Assembly: GCA_029262855.1 (NCBI GenBank)
Contig: JAJCYP010000046.1
Span: 1-64,000, forward strand
Length of the DNA stretch: 64,000 nucleotides
Direction of reading: 5' to 3'
DNA from: Bacteroidota bacterium
GTDB lineage: Bacteria; Bacteroidota; Rhodothermia; Rhodothermales; UBA10348
Shown: positions 43,953 to 53,314 of the stretch, piece after piece
Numbering within the stretch: the stretch's first letter is position 1
Layout of the letters: every line of letters begins with the position of its first letter
Notes under the pieces: generated by a model
The model's database searches: none
What the model saw: the letters and a program-made list of their open reading frames with translations, nothing else
What the model was told of the DNA's origin: nothing
Program-made: the position numbers and the translations under genes

Positions 43953-44057
43953 GACCTAATATCCGAAGATCCGAAAAGCCTCGGCGGGTGGTTACCTTGC
44001 TGGTCGGCCCTGTTGCCGATCCCCGGTGTCACAATATAGAAACCCGCGACCTGCCTC

Positions 44058-45464
44058 ATGTGGAGTGAGAACATTCTGGAGACCATCGGAAATACGCCGC
44101 TGGTTCGCCTGAACAGCCTTGCACGTCAGTTTCCGTGCACAGTTCTGGCGAAGGTTGAGTTCTTCAACCCCGGTGCCTCCATCAAGGACCGGATCGGTGT
44201 TGCCATGGTCGAGGCTGCCGAGCGGGAAGGCAAATTGAAGCCCGGCGGTACGATCATCGAGGGTACCAGCGGGAATACCGGTGCCGGACTGGCGCTGGCG
44301 GCGATCGCTAAAGGCTACCACTGCATTTTCACCACGACTGACAAGCAGAGTCAGGAGAAGGTGGATGTGCTCCGGGCACTCGGCGCGGAAGTCATTGTAT
44401 GTCCCACCGCGGTGGCCCCTGACGATCCCCGGTCTTACTACTCGGTGGCCCGGCGCCTGGAGAAGGAAACGCCCAATTCGGTGTATTTGAACCAGTATGA
44501 CAACCCGGCCAATGCGGAAGCGCACTATCGATCGACGGGGCCGGAGCTGTGGGAGCAGACCGAAGGACGCATCACCCACTACATAGCGGGAGCCGGGACC
44601 GGCGGGACCATCTCCGGGACGTCACGCTACCTCAAGGAGCAGAATCCGGATGTCCAGGTGATCGGCGTCGATCCGTTCGGGTCCGTCTATCACAAGTACT
44701 TCTTTACGCGGGAGTTCGACCAGAAGGAGATCTATCCCTACCTCACCGAAGGTGTTGGAGAGGATATCCTGGCCAAGAACATGGACTTCGATCTCGTGGA
44801 TGACTACGTCCAGGTGACCGATCGCGACTCGATGGTCTACACCCGTCGCCTGGCCCGTGAGGAGGGCATGTTTGTCGGCCAGTCCTGCGGGATGGCCATG
44901 GCTGGCGCCGTCCAGTGGATGGAGGCGAACCGGGAAAGCTTGACGGCCGACCACATCGTGGTTGTCGTACTGCCCGATTCCGGTTTCCGCTATCTGTCGA
45001 AGACCTACAACGATTCCTGGATGCGCAACCACGGGTTCCTTTCGGACCGTCCCGAGTGGACGGTTGCGGAGATCGTGTCCATGCGACGCGGTGAGCCCGA
45101 AGTGCTGGCGGTTTCTTCGACGGAAACGCTGGGGGACGCCATTGACATGATGTCCAGGAACGGGATTTCCCAGGTGCCGGTGATCGATGGAGAGGAGGTG
45201 GTTGGCAGCTTGTCCGAGACCGTAATCCTGAACACGCTGCTGTCGGATCCGGACGCCCGCGGTTCTGCGGTGGGATCCGTCATGGCGGCAGCCATACCCG
45301 TCGTTCCGCCTTCGCTGCATCTGGAGCACCTCTCTGCGTACCTTGAGCAGGAGCCTGGCGCCGTACTGCTCAAGTCGGAAAGCGGCGGGTTTCGAATCAT
45401 CACCAAGAGCGACCTCATTCGCGCTCTCTCAACAGGGAAGTCAGAAGCGGCGATTTCCGCCTGA
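44058..45464 (+). CDS. Cystathionine beta-synthase
   Basis: The 468-residue protein has a PLP-dependent cysteine-synthase-like core with LVRLNSLARQFPCTVLAKVE and NPGASIKDRIGVAMV (catalytic Lys), EGTSGNTGAGLALAAIAKGY, and GAGTGGTISGTSRYLKEQNP, and a C-terminal pair of CBS domains (about 340-460, VSSTETLGDAIDMMSRNGIS). It condenses serine or O-acetylserine with homocysteine to make cystathionine. The CBS pair points to regulation by an adenosyl ligand. It is followed by the DUF3467 gene after 18 bases. A TACCTT element lies 60 bases upstream of the start. Confidence 0.94.
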   Translation: MWSENILETIGNTPLVRLNSLARQFPCTVLAKVEFFNPGASIKDRIGVAMVEAAEREGKLKPGGTIIEGTSGNTGAGLALAAIAKGYHCIFTTTDKQSQEKVDVLRALGAEVIVCPTAVAPDDPRSYYSVARRLEKETPNSVYLNQYDNPANAEAHYRSTGPELWEQTEGRITHYIAGAGTGGTISGTSRYLKEQNPDVQVIGVDPFGSVYHKYFFTREFDQKEIYPYLTEGVGEDILAKNMDFDLVDDYVQVTDRDSMVYTRRLAREEGMFVGQSCGMAMAGAVQWMEANRESLTADHIVVVVLPDSGFRYLSKTYNDSWMRNHGFLSDRPEWTVAEIVSMRRGEPEVLAVSSTETLGDAIDMMSRNGISQVPVIDGEEVVGSLSETVILNTLLSDPDARGSAVGSVMAAAIPVVPPSLHLEHLSAYLEQEPGAVLLKSESGGFRIITKSDLIRALSTGKSEAAISA

Positions 45465-45482
45465 CTTCAGTATCGAAAGACC

Positions 45483-45803
45483 ATGGCAGCGAACAGTGAC
45501 GAGACCAACCAACAGCAGATCAACATTGAGCTCAACGAGGACACCGCTGAGGGGATTTATTCGAATCTGGTGATGATTGCCCACTCTTCGGAGGAGTTTG
45601 TGATGGACTTCATCCGGGTCATGCCGGGTGTTCCGAAGGCCCGCGTGAAGTCCCGCATCATCGTGACCCCGGCCCACGCCAAGCGCCTGTTGAGAGCACT
45701 GGCTGAAAACATTGAGCGGTACGAGCGGGCCCACGGAGAGATCGCCGAAGGCGGCTTCCCGGGGCCGGCGGTTCAGTTCGCGGGACCGAGCGGCGAAGCC
45801 TAG
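45483..45803 (+). CDS. DUF3467 protein
   Basis: The 106-residue product matches DUF3467: QQINIELNEDTAEGIYSNLV, MIAHSSEEFVMDFIRVMPG, KARVKSRIIVTPAHAKRLL. Members are small cytosolic proteins common in Bacteroidota and relatives, of unknown function and often near transcription or central-metabolism genes. It follows the cystathionine beta-synthase gene in the same direction with an 18-base gap and converges on the LptF/G gene with a ten-base gap. Confidence 0.93.
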   Translation: MAANSDETNQQQINIELNEDTAEGIYSNLVMIAHSSEEFVMDFIRVMPGVPKARVKSRIIVTPAHAKRLLRALAENIERYERAHGEIAEGGFPGPAVQFAGPSGEA

Positions 45804-45813
45804 CGTCGGCTCG

Positions 45814-46971
45814 CTACTTCGGCGCCCGCAGCAGCACCAGGATCGACGCCGCCAGAAAGAGGGCGTGCGGAATCCAGGCCGTGGCCAAGGGCGAAAGGAT
45901 GCCCTCGTACCCGAACGGCTCGAGAAATTTCATGAGTGCCAGATAGACGAAGGCAATCAGGAGACCCACTCCCATGATGAGGGCCTGGCCCTTTCGTCTA
46001 CGGACGGCCGCAAGCGGCACCGCCAGCAGGACGAGGATCAGGTTGGCGAAGGGGTAGGCGAACTTGCCCTGGAAGGCGACTCGCGGAACGCCGAGGTTGT
46101 CCACGCCGGACCGTTCCAGTACCGCGAGATACTCGCGGGCTTCGGTGATGGTCATCGATTCCACGTCGCCGTCGGTTCGCGCCATGTTCCGGGGAAGCAA
46201 TGCCAGGACCGTATCCAGTCTGGCCGGGCTCCTCATTCTCTCGGTCCCGTCCTCATGGAATGTCCGTATCACCGGGGACCGGAGCTGCCAGGTGCTGTCT
46301 TCGTCGGACCACTGCATGGACCGGGCATCTATGCGCTCCGTCAGGCGCCTGCCCTCCTCGAACCGTTCCATGGTCACCGTGTGGGCCGTCTGCGTGGCCC
46401 GGTCATAGAAGTTGACCGTGATGACGCTTCCGGGACTGTTCTGACGGTGGATGTTGTTGTATTCATCCACGGACGACTTGGCCTGGGTATGCTGTTTTTC
46501 GAACCGGATCCGGACCCGGTTTGACTCAGGGACCACCCAGCCATTGAACCAGAACATGGTGCCGGTGATGGCCAGACCGACCAGCGCAAAGGGGACTACA
46601 ATCCGGTAGAGAGAGACGCCCGACGTCTGGAGTGCGGACAGTTCAAGCTTCTGAGCCATGCGCCCGGTCATGAACAGGGTGGCCAGGAACAGGGCCAGCG
46701 GAGACATGAGGCGGACGATCTCGGGGATGTAGTTCGGGTAGTAGACCGAAAACACCTCGCCCATGGTCGCACCACTGTCGATGAAGTCATCGACGAATTC
46801 GACGTAGTGGAGGACGATGAAAAACACGATCAGGGCGCCTATCAGGACCACATACGTGACCGAGAGGCGTCGCATGATCAGGAGGTCGAACGTCTTGAGA
46901 GGCTTGCCCAACGCGATTGTGTTAATGCCAGGTGCGCCAACGACCTGAACCCGGCTCGGTTCACCCGACAT
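45814..46971 (-). CDS. LptF/LptG-family permease
   Basis: LptF/G permeases are the membrane half of the LPS-extracting ABC transporter LptB2FG. The product has about six membrane segments, three near the N-terminus (SVTYVVLIGALIVFFIVLHY, then YIPEIVRLMSPLALFLATLF, and FALVGLAITGTMFWFNGWVV) and three at the C-terminus, with a large periplasmic region between, as in the YjgP/YjgQ family. The start is uncertain. The ATG at 46971 gives 385 residues; a TTG at 46911 gives a protein beginning at GKPLKTFDLLIMRRL, which fits the family N-terminus best. It is divergent from sucC. No LptB or second permease is adjacent. Confidence 0.88.
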   Translation of the reverse strand: MSGEPSRVQVVGAPGINTIALGKPLKTFDLLIMRRLSVTYVVLIGALIVFFIVLHYVEFVDDFIDSGATMGEVFSVYYPNYIPEIVRLMSPLALFLATLFMTGRMAQKLELSALQTSGVSLYRIVVPFALVGLAITGTMFWFNGWVVPESNRVRIRFEKQHTQAKSSVDEYNNIHRQNSPGSVITVNFYDRATQTAHTVTMERFEEGRRLTERIDARSMQWSDEDSTWQLRSPVIRTFHEDGTERMRSPARLDTVLALLPRNMARTDGDVESMTITEAREYLAVLERSGVDNLGVPRVAFQGKFAYPFANLILVLLAVPLAAVRRRKGQALIMGVGLLIAFVYLALMKFLEPFGYEGILSPLATAWIPHALFLAASILVLLRAPK

Positions 46972-47078
46972 AAGGAGCCGTCCTGCGCTGTAAGAAACCG
47001 CGAAAACGTGGGCGAGAAGGATATTCCCCCGGAGCGCCCCGTAGTTTCTCTCCGTCGAGTAAAATCCTCCAATCGCTG

Positions 47079-48251
47079 ATGAAGATCCACGAGTATCAGG
47101 CCAAAGAACTGCTGGGCCGCTTCGGAGTCGCTGTCCAGTCCGGAATGGTCGCACGCACAGCTGACGAAGCGGCCGAGGCTGCCAGGAAGATGCACGCCGA
47201 ATCCGGTGCAGACCTGTTCGTGGTCAAGGCTCAGATTCACGCAGGTGGGCGTGGCAAGGGGGGAGGCGTCAAGCTGGCCCGCGGCATCGAGGAGGTGCGC
47301 GAGAAGGCCGATGCCATGCTGGGCATGATGCTGAAGACGCATCAGACCGGTCCCGCAGGGCAGCTGGTGAGGACCGTCCTGGTTGCCGAAGCCATCGACA
47401 TCGCCAAGGAGTTCTACGTGGGCGTGACGCTGGATCGCGTGCGCAGCATGCCGGTGATCATGGTTTCCACAGAGGGCGGCGTCGAGATCGAGACGGTCGC
47501 CGCCGAATCGCCCGAGAAGATCCTCAAGACATGGGTTGATCCCATGATTGGTCTTCAGCGGAGCCAGGTGTCCGCACTCGCTTTCGGCCTCGGCTTTGAG
47601 GGTCCCGCTCTCAAGCAGGCGGCCAAGTTCATTGCGGCTCTCTACCACGCGTACGACCAAACGGACTGCTCGTTGGCCGAGATCAACCCGCTTGTGCTCA
47701 CAGAGCAGGGTGAGGTGCTGGCCATCGATGCCAAGGTCACCATTGACGACAACGCGCTGTACCGGCACAAGGACATCGCCGAGCTCAGGGACGTCCACGA
47801 GGAGGATCCGCTTGAGGTGGAGGCCGGTGGCCACAACCTGAACTACATCAAGCTTGATGGGAATGTCGGCTGCATGGTCAACGGAGCCGGACTGGCCATG
47901 GCGACCATGGACATTATCAAGCTGGCCGGCTTCGAGCCCGCCAACTTTCTGGACGTTGGGGGTGGAGCAAGTCCAACCACGGTCGAGGCTGGTTTCCGCA
48001 TCATCCTCAAGGACGAAGGCGTGAAGGCCATTCTGGTCAATATTTTCGGTGGTATTGTACGCTGTGATCGGGTTGCCAGGGGCGTCGTCGAGGCGGCCAC
48101 CAAGGTGAACATGAGCCTGCCGCTCATCGTTCGCCTTCAGGGCACGAACGCCGAGGAAGGGAAGGCCATCCTGGACGAGAGCGGTCTCAAGGTCGAGACC
48201 GCCATTCTCTTCCAGGAAGCCGCCGACAAGGTCAAAGCGGCTCTCTCCTGA
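47079..48251 (+). CDS. sucC: Succinyl-CoA synthetase, beta subunit
   Basis: This subunit binds the nucleotide in the TCA-cycle step succinyl-CoA to succinate. The 390-residue ATP-grasp protein has the family opening [57 protein letters not shown], and the C-terminal ligase half [15 protein letters not shown] and [10 protein letters not shown]. sucD is not next to it; the following gene is an unrelated ABC ATPase, fifteen bases on. Confidence 0.97.
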   Translation: MKIHEYQAKELLGRFGVAVQSGMVARTADEAAEAARKMHAESGADLFVVKAQIHAGGRGKGGGVKLARGIEEVREKADAMLGMMLKTHQTGPAGQLVRTVLVAEAIDIAKEFYVGVTLDRVRSMPVIMVSTEGGVEIETVAAESPEKILKTWVDPMIGLQRSQVSALAFGLGFEGPALKQAAKFIAALYHAYDQTDCSLAEINPLVLTEQGEVLAIDAKVTIDDNALYRHKDIAELRDVHEEDPLEVEAGGHNLNYIKLDGNVGCMVNGAGLAMATMDIIKLAGFEPANFLDVGGGASPTTVEAGFRIILKDEGVKAILVNIFGGIVRCDRVARGVVEAATKVNMSLPLIVRLQGTNAEEGKAILDESGLKVETAILFQEAADKVKAALS

Positions 48252-48266
48252 GGCCGATCGCTTCCC

Positions 48267-49295
48267 ATGTCTGACACAGGTCGGTCCGCGGGTGCGGTTG
48301 CGCTCGAATCCATCGCCAAGCTGTTCGGCGATGTCCGGGCTGTGGACGGCGTCAGTCTGACGGTCGAGCCGGGGACCTTCTTTACCCTGCTCGGACCATC
48401 CGGCTGCGGAAAGTCGACCTTGCTTCGCATGATCGCCGGGCTTGAGGAGCCGTCTTCGGGACGCATACTCATTGACGGGAAGGATGTGACCGGTGTGAGC
48501 GCCCAGCGACGGCCGACGGCGATGGTTTTCCAGAGCTACGCGCTGTTCCCGACCATGACGGTGGGAGAGAACGTGGAATATGGTCTTCGCGTGCGGCGCA
48601 TTCCGAAGGCCGATCGTGCCGAGCGGGTGTCCGCGGCTCTGAATCGGGTCGGGATGGGGCATCTGGCCGCACGACCCGTGACTGCGCTCTCGGGCGGGCA
48701 GCAGCAGCGAGTCGCGCTCGCACGTGCCCTGGTGGTGGAGCCGGCGGTGATGTTGTTTGATGAGCCGTTGTCAAACCTGGATGTCGCGCTGCGCGAACAA
48801 ACCCGGGCCGAACTGAGGGAGCTTCAACAGACTCTCGGTACGACGTCCATCTACGTTACCCACGATCAGCAGGAAGCCATGGCCATCTCCGATGTCATGG
48901 CAGTGATGCGCGATGGTCGTCTCGTACAGATGGGTTCTCCAGACGAACTGTACCGCAATCCCGGAACCGCATACGTGGCCGGCTTCCTGGGCGGTAGCAA
49001 TATCATTCAAGATCGATCGCTGGCCTGGTCGCTCTTCCCGGCCGGTGCGCCGGGACCCGAGGATCGAGTCCTGAGCATCCGGCCCGAGGACCTGCGCGCG
49101 GATCCTGCCGGCGCGGTCCAGGGCATCGTCAGGTCACGTCAGTTCCTGGGTGCACACGTGGAATGGGAGGTGGAGGTTGAGCGGCAAATGCTGCGGCTCC
49201 GTATCCCGTCCGACATTACTTTGGATTCCAATCCTCGACTCAGTGCGGCCACCGCGAGTTGGGTAATAAACGACCTCAAGACGTCTTCTCCATGA
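48267..49295 (+). CDS. ABC transporter ATP-binding protein, PotA/FbpC type
   Basis: The 342-residue ATPase has Walker A LLGPSGCGKSTLLRM, the Q loop MVFQSYALFP, signature ALSGGQQQRVALARAL, Walker B AVMLFDEPLSNLD and the switch His in IYVTHDQQEAMAISD. A C-terminal TOBE-like domain follows (about 265-342). It resembles the ATPases of polyamine or ferric-iron importers. No permease or binding protein is nearby, so it is an orphan and must work with subunits encoded elsewhere. The GNAT gene overlaps its stop codon. Confidence 0.92.
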   Translation: MSDTGRSAGAVALESIAKLFGDVRAVDGVSLTVEPGTFFTLLGPSGCGKSTLLRMIAGLEEPSSGRILIDGKDVTGVSAQRRPTAMVFQSYALFPTMTVGENVEYGLRVRRIPKADRAERVSAALNRVGMGHLAARPVTALSGGQQQRVALARALVVEPAVMLFDEPLSNLDVALREQTRAELRELQQTLGTTSIYVTHDQQEAMAISDVMAVMRDGRLVQMGSPDELYRNPGTAYVAGFLGGSNIIQDRSLAWSLFPAGAPGPEDRVLSIRPEDLRADPAGAVQGIVRSRQFLGAHVEWEVEVERQMLRLRIPSDITLDSNPRLSAATASWVINDLKTSSP

Positions 49296-49690
49296 TCCAG
49301 GATCTTGAAATCAGAGTCGGACTCGAAGGTCTGACACCCGGGAAGATCATCACCCTGTACCGGCGGGCCCCGCTTCTGCGGGCCGTGGACACGCCGAGCA
49401 GAGTATGGGAGAAGTTCGAAGCGTCATCGCTCGTGATAACGGCCTGGCACGGTGACCAACTGGCCGGCATCGTTCGAGCGATGTCCGATGGTGTTTCGGA
49501 GAGTTACCTCTGCGAACTGGCCGTTGAACCCGACGTGCAGGATTCGGGAGTCGGGAGGAAGCTGCTGGACGTGGTGTTTGAGCAGTGCAAAGGCACGGAC
49601 TTGCTCCTGCGCCACAGCAGCATCTCATCCAAGTACTACGAGAAGCTCGGCTTCCGGCGGGTGGACAACGCCTGGTTCCGAAAGCTCTGA
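49292..49690 (+). CDS. GNAT-family N-acetyltransferase
   Basis: The 132-residue protein starts at an ATG overlapping the ABC gene's stop (ATGA). It has the acetyl-CoA binding pattern LCELAVEPDVQDSGVGRKLL and the C-terminal SSKYYEKLGFRRVDNAWFRK typical of GNAT acetyltransferases. The substrate is unknown. Translational coupling to the ABC ATPase may reflect a compact chromosome rather than a shared function. A 21-base tandem duplication begins immediately after the stop codon. Confidence 0.88.
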   Translation: MIQDLEIRVGLEGLTPGKIITLYRRAPLLRAVDTPSRVWEKFEASSLVITAWHGDQLAGIVRAMSDGVSESYLCELAVEPDVQDSGVGRKLLDVVFEQCKGTDLLLRHSSISSKYYEKLGFRRVDNAWFRKL

Positions 49691-49731
49691 GTGGCGCTGG
49701 GCGGTCAGGCCGTGGCGCTGGGCGGTCAGGC
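49691..49731. repeat. Perfect 20-base tandem duplication between convergent genes
   Basis: GTGGCGCTGGGCGGTCAGGC occurs at 49691-49710 and again at 49712-49731 with one base between (period 21). It begins directly after the GNAT stop codon; the second copy contains the stop codon and last residues of the BON gene on the other strand. Perfect identity suggests a recent event or copy correction. Confidence 0.85.
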
Positions 49732-50019
49732 TGCCAGCCGCTCGTGATCCAGGTGATCGACCACACGCTTCACTTCGGGGACAGACTCGATGATTTCGAG
49801 AACGGCGGCGCGATCAGCGGGCTGTTGTATGCTCCCCTTCAGTACGACAGACCCCTTGTGGACGAAGAACTGAAGGCTGCCGATCTCTGACAGGGCAAGC
49901 TCTCGCTCGAACAGATCCTGCAGCCTGCGTGCAATCCGGCGGTCCTTGTCAGAAGCCGGCTCCATTACCTTCCGGCGATCGGGAAGGAGACTGAGTACCC
50001 GTTTGGGCAGATGAAACAT
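49726..50019 (-). CDS. BON-domain protein
   Basis: The 97-residue protein has one BON domain (about 30-95: RRLQDLFERELALSEIGSLQ, FVHKGSVVLKGSIQQPADRA, VPEVKRVVDHLDHE). BON domains bind phospholipid or other envelope components in OsmY-like proteins. No signal peptide is visible; the N-terminus is short and basic, so it may be a cytosolic or membrane-edge protein. It is the last gene of the minus-strand block starting at 60.6 kb, 69 bases after the lipoprotein gene. Confidence 0.8.
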   Translation of the reverse strand: MFHLPKRVLSLLPDRRKVMEPASDKDRRIARRLQDLFERELALSEIGSLQFFVHKGSVVLKGSIQQPADRAAVLEIIESVPEVKRVVDHLDHERLAA

Positions 50020-50088
50020 GTTGTTTGCCGTTGCTGGTCGTTTCCACCAGACAATGCAAGGGCCGGGCCAAATACGCGCCGACGCGCA

Positions 50089-50649
50089 TTATTGGTCAGA
50101 ACGGTTCATCACCAGAGTCGAGGGGTCCCCGAATCGATCGGAGATCACGGTAGTGCCTCTGGACACAGGGAAATCAAGGTCGGTGTCGAGGACTATTCTG
50201 CCCCCCTCGAGTCTCCCAAACATGGCACGTGGATACGCACACCCCGAGATCCTGAAGTCAGAGAGTCTTGATCCGGAGCGCGTTCCCGAGACCGTGGCTT
50301 CTTCGGTCAGGTCTGTTCGAGTTTCTTCGCCATCAGGGTGCCGGATGCTGATGGCCGTTCTGGTACAGGAGCCCGATCCGGAAACGTCACCGTCTACGTC
50401 CTGGACAGTCACCTGGCCCGTAACCGAAAAGCGGAGTTCCTCCCAGCGGTCAGGCTGTAGGACAATCGTCTCGAAGTAGCCGTAGCTGTTTTCGAACCGG
50501 TACGTGCCGCTGGCGTCGTCCTCATCGCCGGCCAGTCCACAGCTCGTCAGTCCGCAGACCGCCAACAGGGCGATGGCCAACAGCGGGAGGGCCCGCCGCC
50601 CAGGTCCGACCCGTTTACTCCTAGAGGCTGCCAAATCGATCGCGGACAT
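50089..50649 (-). CDS. Lipoprotein of unknown function, coupled to lptD
   Basis: The 186-residue protein starts at an ATG that lies 29 bases inside the 3' end of lptD. It has a lipoprotein signal (ALPLLAIALLAVCGLTSC, Cys37). The mature part is beta-rich (GTYRFENSYGYFETIVLQPD, TDLDFPVSRGTTVISDRFG), with two more cysteines that may pair. No family is recognised. Its place next to lptD suggests an outer-membrane role, though nothing in its sequence resembles LptE. Confidence 0.75.
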   Translation of the reverse strand: MSAIDLAASRSKRVGPGRRALPLLAIALLAVCGLTSCGLAGDEDDASGTYRFENSYGYFETIVLQPDRWEELRFSVTGQVTVQDVDGDVSGSGSCTRTAISIRHPDGEETRTDLTEEATVSGTRSGSRLSDFRISGCAYPRAMFGRLEGGRIVLDTDLDFPVSRGTTVISDRFGDPSTLVMNRSDQ

Positions 50650-53314
50650 CTGATTTGGGCTGACGAATCCGCAGGAGGTCGCGGAGGTGACTGCTCTTGA
50701 CGTGCAGGTCAAAGCCCCAGGACTGGTAAAACCCGGTTGGAATCCAGTTGAACGACATCTGCCAGCAGTCAAAGTCGCGGGCCACGGCGAGGTTTGTCGT
50801 GGCGATTTCCATCTTCTCAAGATCGTAGCCGCCCCGGCCGGTGACCTTCCAGTTTGGGGTGAGGGAAAAATCGAAGGAAGCATTTACGACGGCCCGCTTG
50901 GTGGAGGTGAGCCCCGAACGATTGAGCCCGTAGGTGAAGTCCAGCCCCAGCGACCAGGGGATGGCGAAGTCGGTTTGAGGGCCGCCAAACGGCTGCTGAA
51001 AACTGTCGGCAAGCGTAGATGCACCCAGTGGGGACGCCCCGGGATTGCCCGAAAAACCAGCCCTGGGTGTGGTGAGTGGCCTGCTCTCGCCACGCGAGGT
51101 TTGGCTGCGAAGTGAGGTCCGCAGCGTCATGCTCACACTGGTCAGGCGTCCCAGAGGAGTTGAGGCCCCAAATGCGTACTCGTTCCTGGTCTGGCCCGAT
51201 TCGTTGAGCCGGTAGGGCGAGAACGAGGAACGAACATCCAGGTCGACCTGGCCCAGAATCTTGGTTCGGGCCGAAAGGGATATGGGACCGAATCCCAGCG
51301 AGTCCGCAGCGTAATTGAAACTGCTGGCCAGATTGAGGTCGAACAGCTTCACGGGCCGGCTCTGGGCCGATGCGGCAGAGTCAGCCGGAGCCCGTTTCGT
51401 TTCAAAGGTGTTGGCGAGCGAGAAGGTGAGCGACTGCTGCTCGCCGCGGGTGACGCCCGGGACGACGGCGTACTCGACCTCATCGCCATTGGCATCCGTG
51501 TAGGATTTAATATTGGATCCGGAGAACGAGTCCGGTCGATATCCGAAGCCGACACTTGGCCGTACCGTGTGACGCAGACCCCGGTACGCGCCCAGCTTCA
51601 GCGGGAAGATCCCGTAGAATACCGAGGACGCGGACATACTCGCGGTGTACTGCCGAAGGGCAAAGAACTCGGGCACCGTACTGGTTTCCACGCTTCCAGT
51701 GCTGTCGTTGAACACCCTCTCGTCCGTCCGCAGGTACCAGTTCTCGGTGTAGGATAGACTGGGAGAGAGGTTCATCCGGAAGTCCCCCAGCAGCGGCAAG
51801 CGGCTGACAGAAAAGGGAGCGGAAACCGGAATCCGGTGGGTGGCCTTGAAATCAAACCGTTCCTCAGAGCCCGTGGCCCGGACAAAGTCTTCCTGCGAGA
51901 GCAAGGCATCGATCCAGTCGATCCCCACGGCGGAGGAATCGCCTGCGCTGATCAGCGCATCATCCGACAACGGCGTGAAGTCGAACCTATTGTCCGCCGA
52001 CATGGTGTAGCTGACGGTCACTTTCTCATAGAATCGCTCGCCTGATCCCGGCGGGCGTGTGGAGCGCGCGAACGGCTTGAACGAGTTCTGGGAAAAGGAC
52101 AGACTCGGCAGTCCAAGTTGAACGGATCCCGAAGTGACCGCCTGCCGATGAGTACCGTTGATGGTCAGGCTGCGGGAACGCCAGCGTTTCGCGTACCGGA
52201 CACTGGACTGAATGGACTGGGTTACACGATCTGTGTAGTCCTGGGACACGCCCCGGAGGTAGCCGCTGGAGGACAGGTTTACGTTGGCGTCGAAGTTCGC
52301 CGTCGGACTGATGGTCTGAGCATGGTTCCATCGGAAGGACCCGGTATTCAGAATCGCAAACGCCGGGTCACCGCGAACCCCCTCCCGAAACCTCCCCATG
52401 TTCAGACCGACCTGACCGCTGAAACCGTATCGCCTGGCGTACCGGAAAAGCGAACTTCCCTGAATGCTGCCCTGGGTCCAGAAGCCGCCCTGAAGCTGCA
52501 GGTCCATGTAGTCGTTCAGCGCAAAGTACCAGCCCCAATCGCGAAGGTAGAATCCGTTCTGGTCCTCGCCGTAGCTCGGTGGGAGGGGGCCGCTCCGGCG
52601 ACCCTCCTGGGCCGGGAGAAACCCGAACGGGAGCCACAGCGGTGTCGGGATGTTGAACAGGTACAGCTGGATGGGGCCCGTGTAGATCCACTTCTGATTG
52701 ACAATCTTCATCTTGCTCGACCGGAGGGAGTACGAAGGGTCGTCGATGCACGGGCAGGTTGAATACGCGCCGTTCCTGATATACAGGGTCGAATCTTCGG
52801 TAGCCTTGACCACGTCCGCCCGCACAAAGCCCTCCTGAACCTTGGTCCGGGCCTCGACTACCCGTCCACGCTCGGTGCGCATGTTGAAGGCCAGCTGGTT
52901 ACCGGTGAACGTCTCCTCGCCCTGGCGAAACTCAGGGAGCCCTACCATCCCGGTGTCGGTCTGGAGTCCCTGCGCCTGAACCTCCTCGATATCGAAGAGC
53001 ATATCAATGCGCCAGGCCCTGAGAGCCACGTTGTCGTAATCGACGGCGGCCTGTCCAAAAAGAGAGCCGAGGTCCGTGCTCCCAAACGTGATGGTCATCG
53101 AATCCGCTGCCACGAACTGAACCGGTCCCTTCAGGTCGCGGCCAGTCCGGTTGGCCTGACCGCTTCGGGTCATCGGAGGCGTACTGGCTGACGATACCTG
53201 TGCGCTGGCCTCGAGCGCGGTGAAAAGGCCCCAGGCGCAGAGGGCCAGTAGCCCAAGCGTGCGATAGGCGATGGCGCTAAGCACTCGTCCCAGAGGCCGA
53301 CCGGTCATCCGCAT
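50621..53314 (-). CDS. LPS-assembly/OstA-like outer-membrane protein (LptD-like)
   Basis: The 897-residue protein has a signal peptide (LGLLALCAWGLFTALEASAQ), an N-terminal OstA-like beta-jellyroll region (about 50-190, QFVAADSMTITFGSTDLGSL), then AYSTCPCIDDPSYSLRSSKM and LYLFNIPTPLWLPFGFLPAQ, a stretch seen in FCB-group LptD proteins, and a long barrel to the C-terminus. LptD inserts LPS into the outer leaflet. The ATG at 53314 is used (53308 is also possible); both overlap the ROK gene's stop. LptA, LptB and LptC are not seen nearby. An LptF/G permease is encoded 3.6 kb away. Confidence 0.85.
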   Translation of the reverse strand: MRMTGRPLGRVLSAIAYRTLGLLALCAWGLFTALEASAQVSSASTPPMTRSGQANRTGRDLKGPVQFVAADSMTITFGSTDLGSLFGQAAVDYDNVALRAWRIDMLFDIEEVQAQGLQTDTGMVGLPEFRQGEETFTGNQLAFNMRTERGRVVEARTKVQEGFVRADVVKATEDSTLYIRNGAYSTCPCIDDPSYSLRSSKMKIVNQKWIYTGPIQLYLFNIPTPLWLPFGFLPAQEGRRSGPLPPSYGEDQNGFYLRDWGWYFALNDYMDLQLQGGFWTQGSIQGSSLFRYARRYGFSGQVGLNMGRFREGVRGDPAFAILNTGSFRWNHAQTISPTANFDANVNLSSSGYLRGVSQDYTDRVTQSIQSSVRYAKRWRSRSLTINGTHRQAVTSGSVQLGLPSLSFSQNSFKPFARSTRPPGSGERFYEKVTVSYTMSADNRFDFTPLSDDALISAGDSSAVGIDWIDALLSQEDFVRATGSEERFDFKATHRIPVSAPFSVSRLPLLGDFRMNLSPSLSYTENWYLRTDERVFNDSTGSVETSTVPEFFALRQYTASMSASSVFYGIFPLKLGAYRGLRHTVRPSVGFGYRPDSFSGSNIKSYTDANGDEVEYAVVPGVTRGEQQSLTFSLANTFETKRAPADSAASAQSRPVKLFDLNLASSFNYAADSLGFGPISLSARTKILGQVDLDVRSSFSPYRLNESGQTRNEYAFGASTPLGRLTSVSMTLRTSLRSQTSRGESRPLTTPRAGFSGNPGASPLGASTLADSFQQPFGGPQTDFAIPWSLGLDFTYGLNRSGLTSTKRAVVNASFDFSLTPNWKVTGRGGYDLEKMEIATTNLAVARDFDCWQMSFNWIPTGFYQSWGFDLHVKSSHLRDLLRIRQPKSDVRDRFGSL

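Noticed and set aside
45794-45821. Bidirectional terminator between DUF3467 and the LptF/G gene
   Set aside because: The stem is interrupted (five and four base pairs with an asymmetric internal loop) and has no T tract on either side.
46878-48662. 594-codon minus-strand open frame
   Set aside because: It runs antisense through sucC and the start of the ABC gene, with a His-rich composition typical of a reversed GC-rich frame and no family match.
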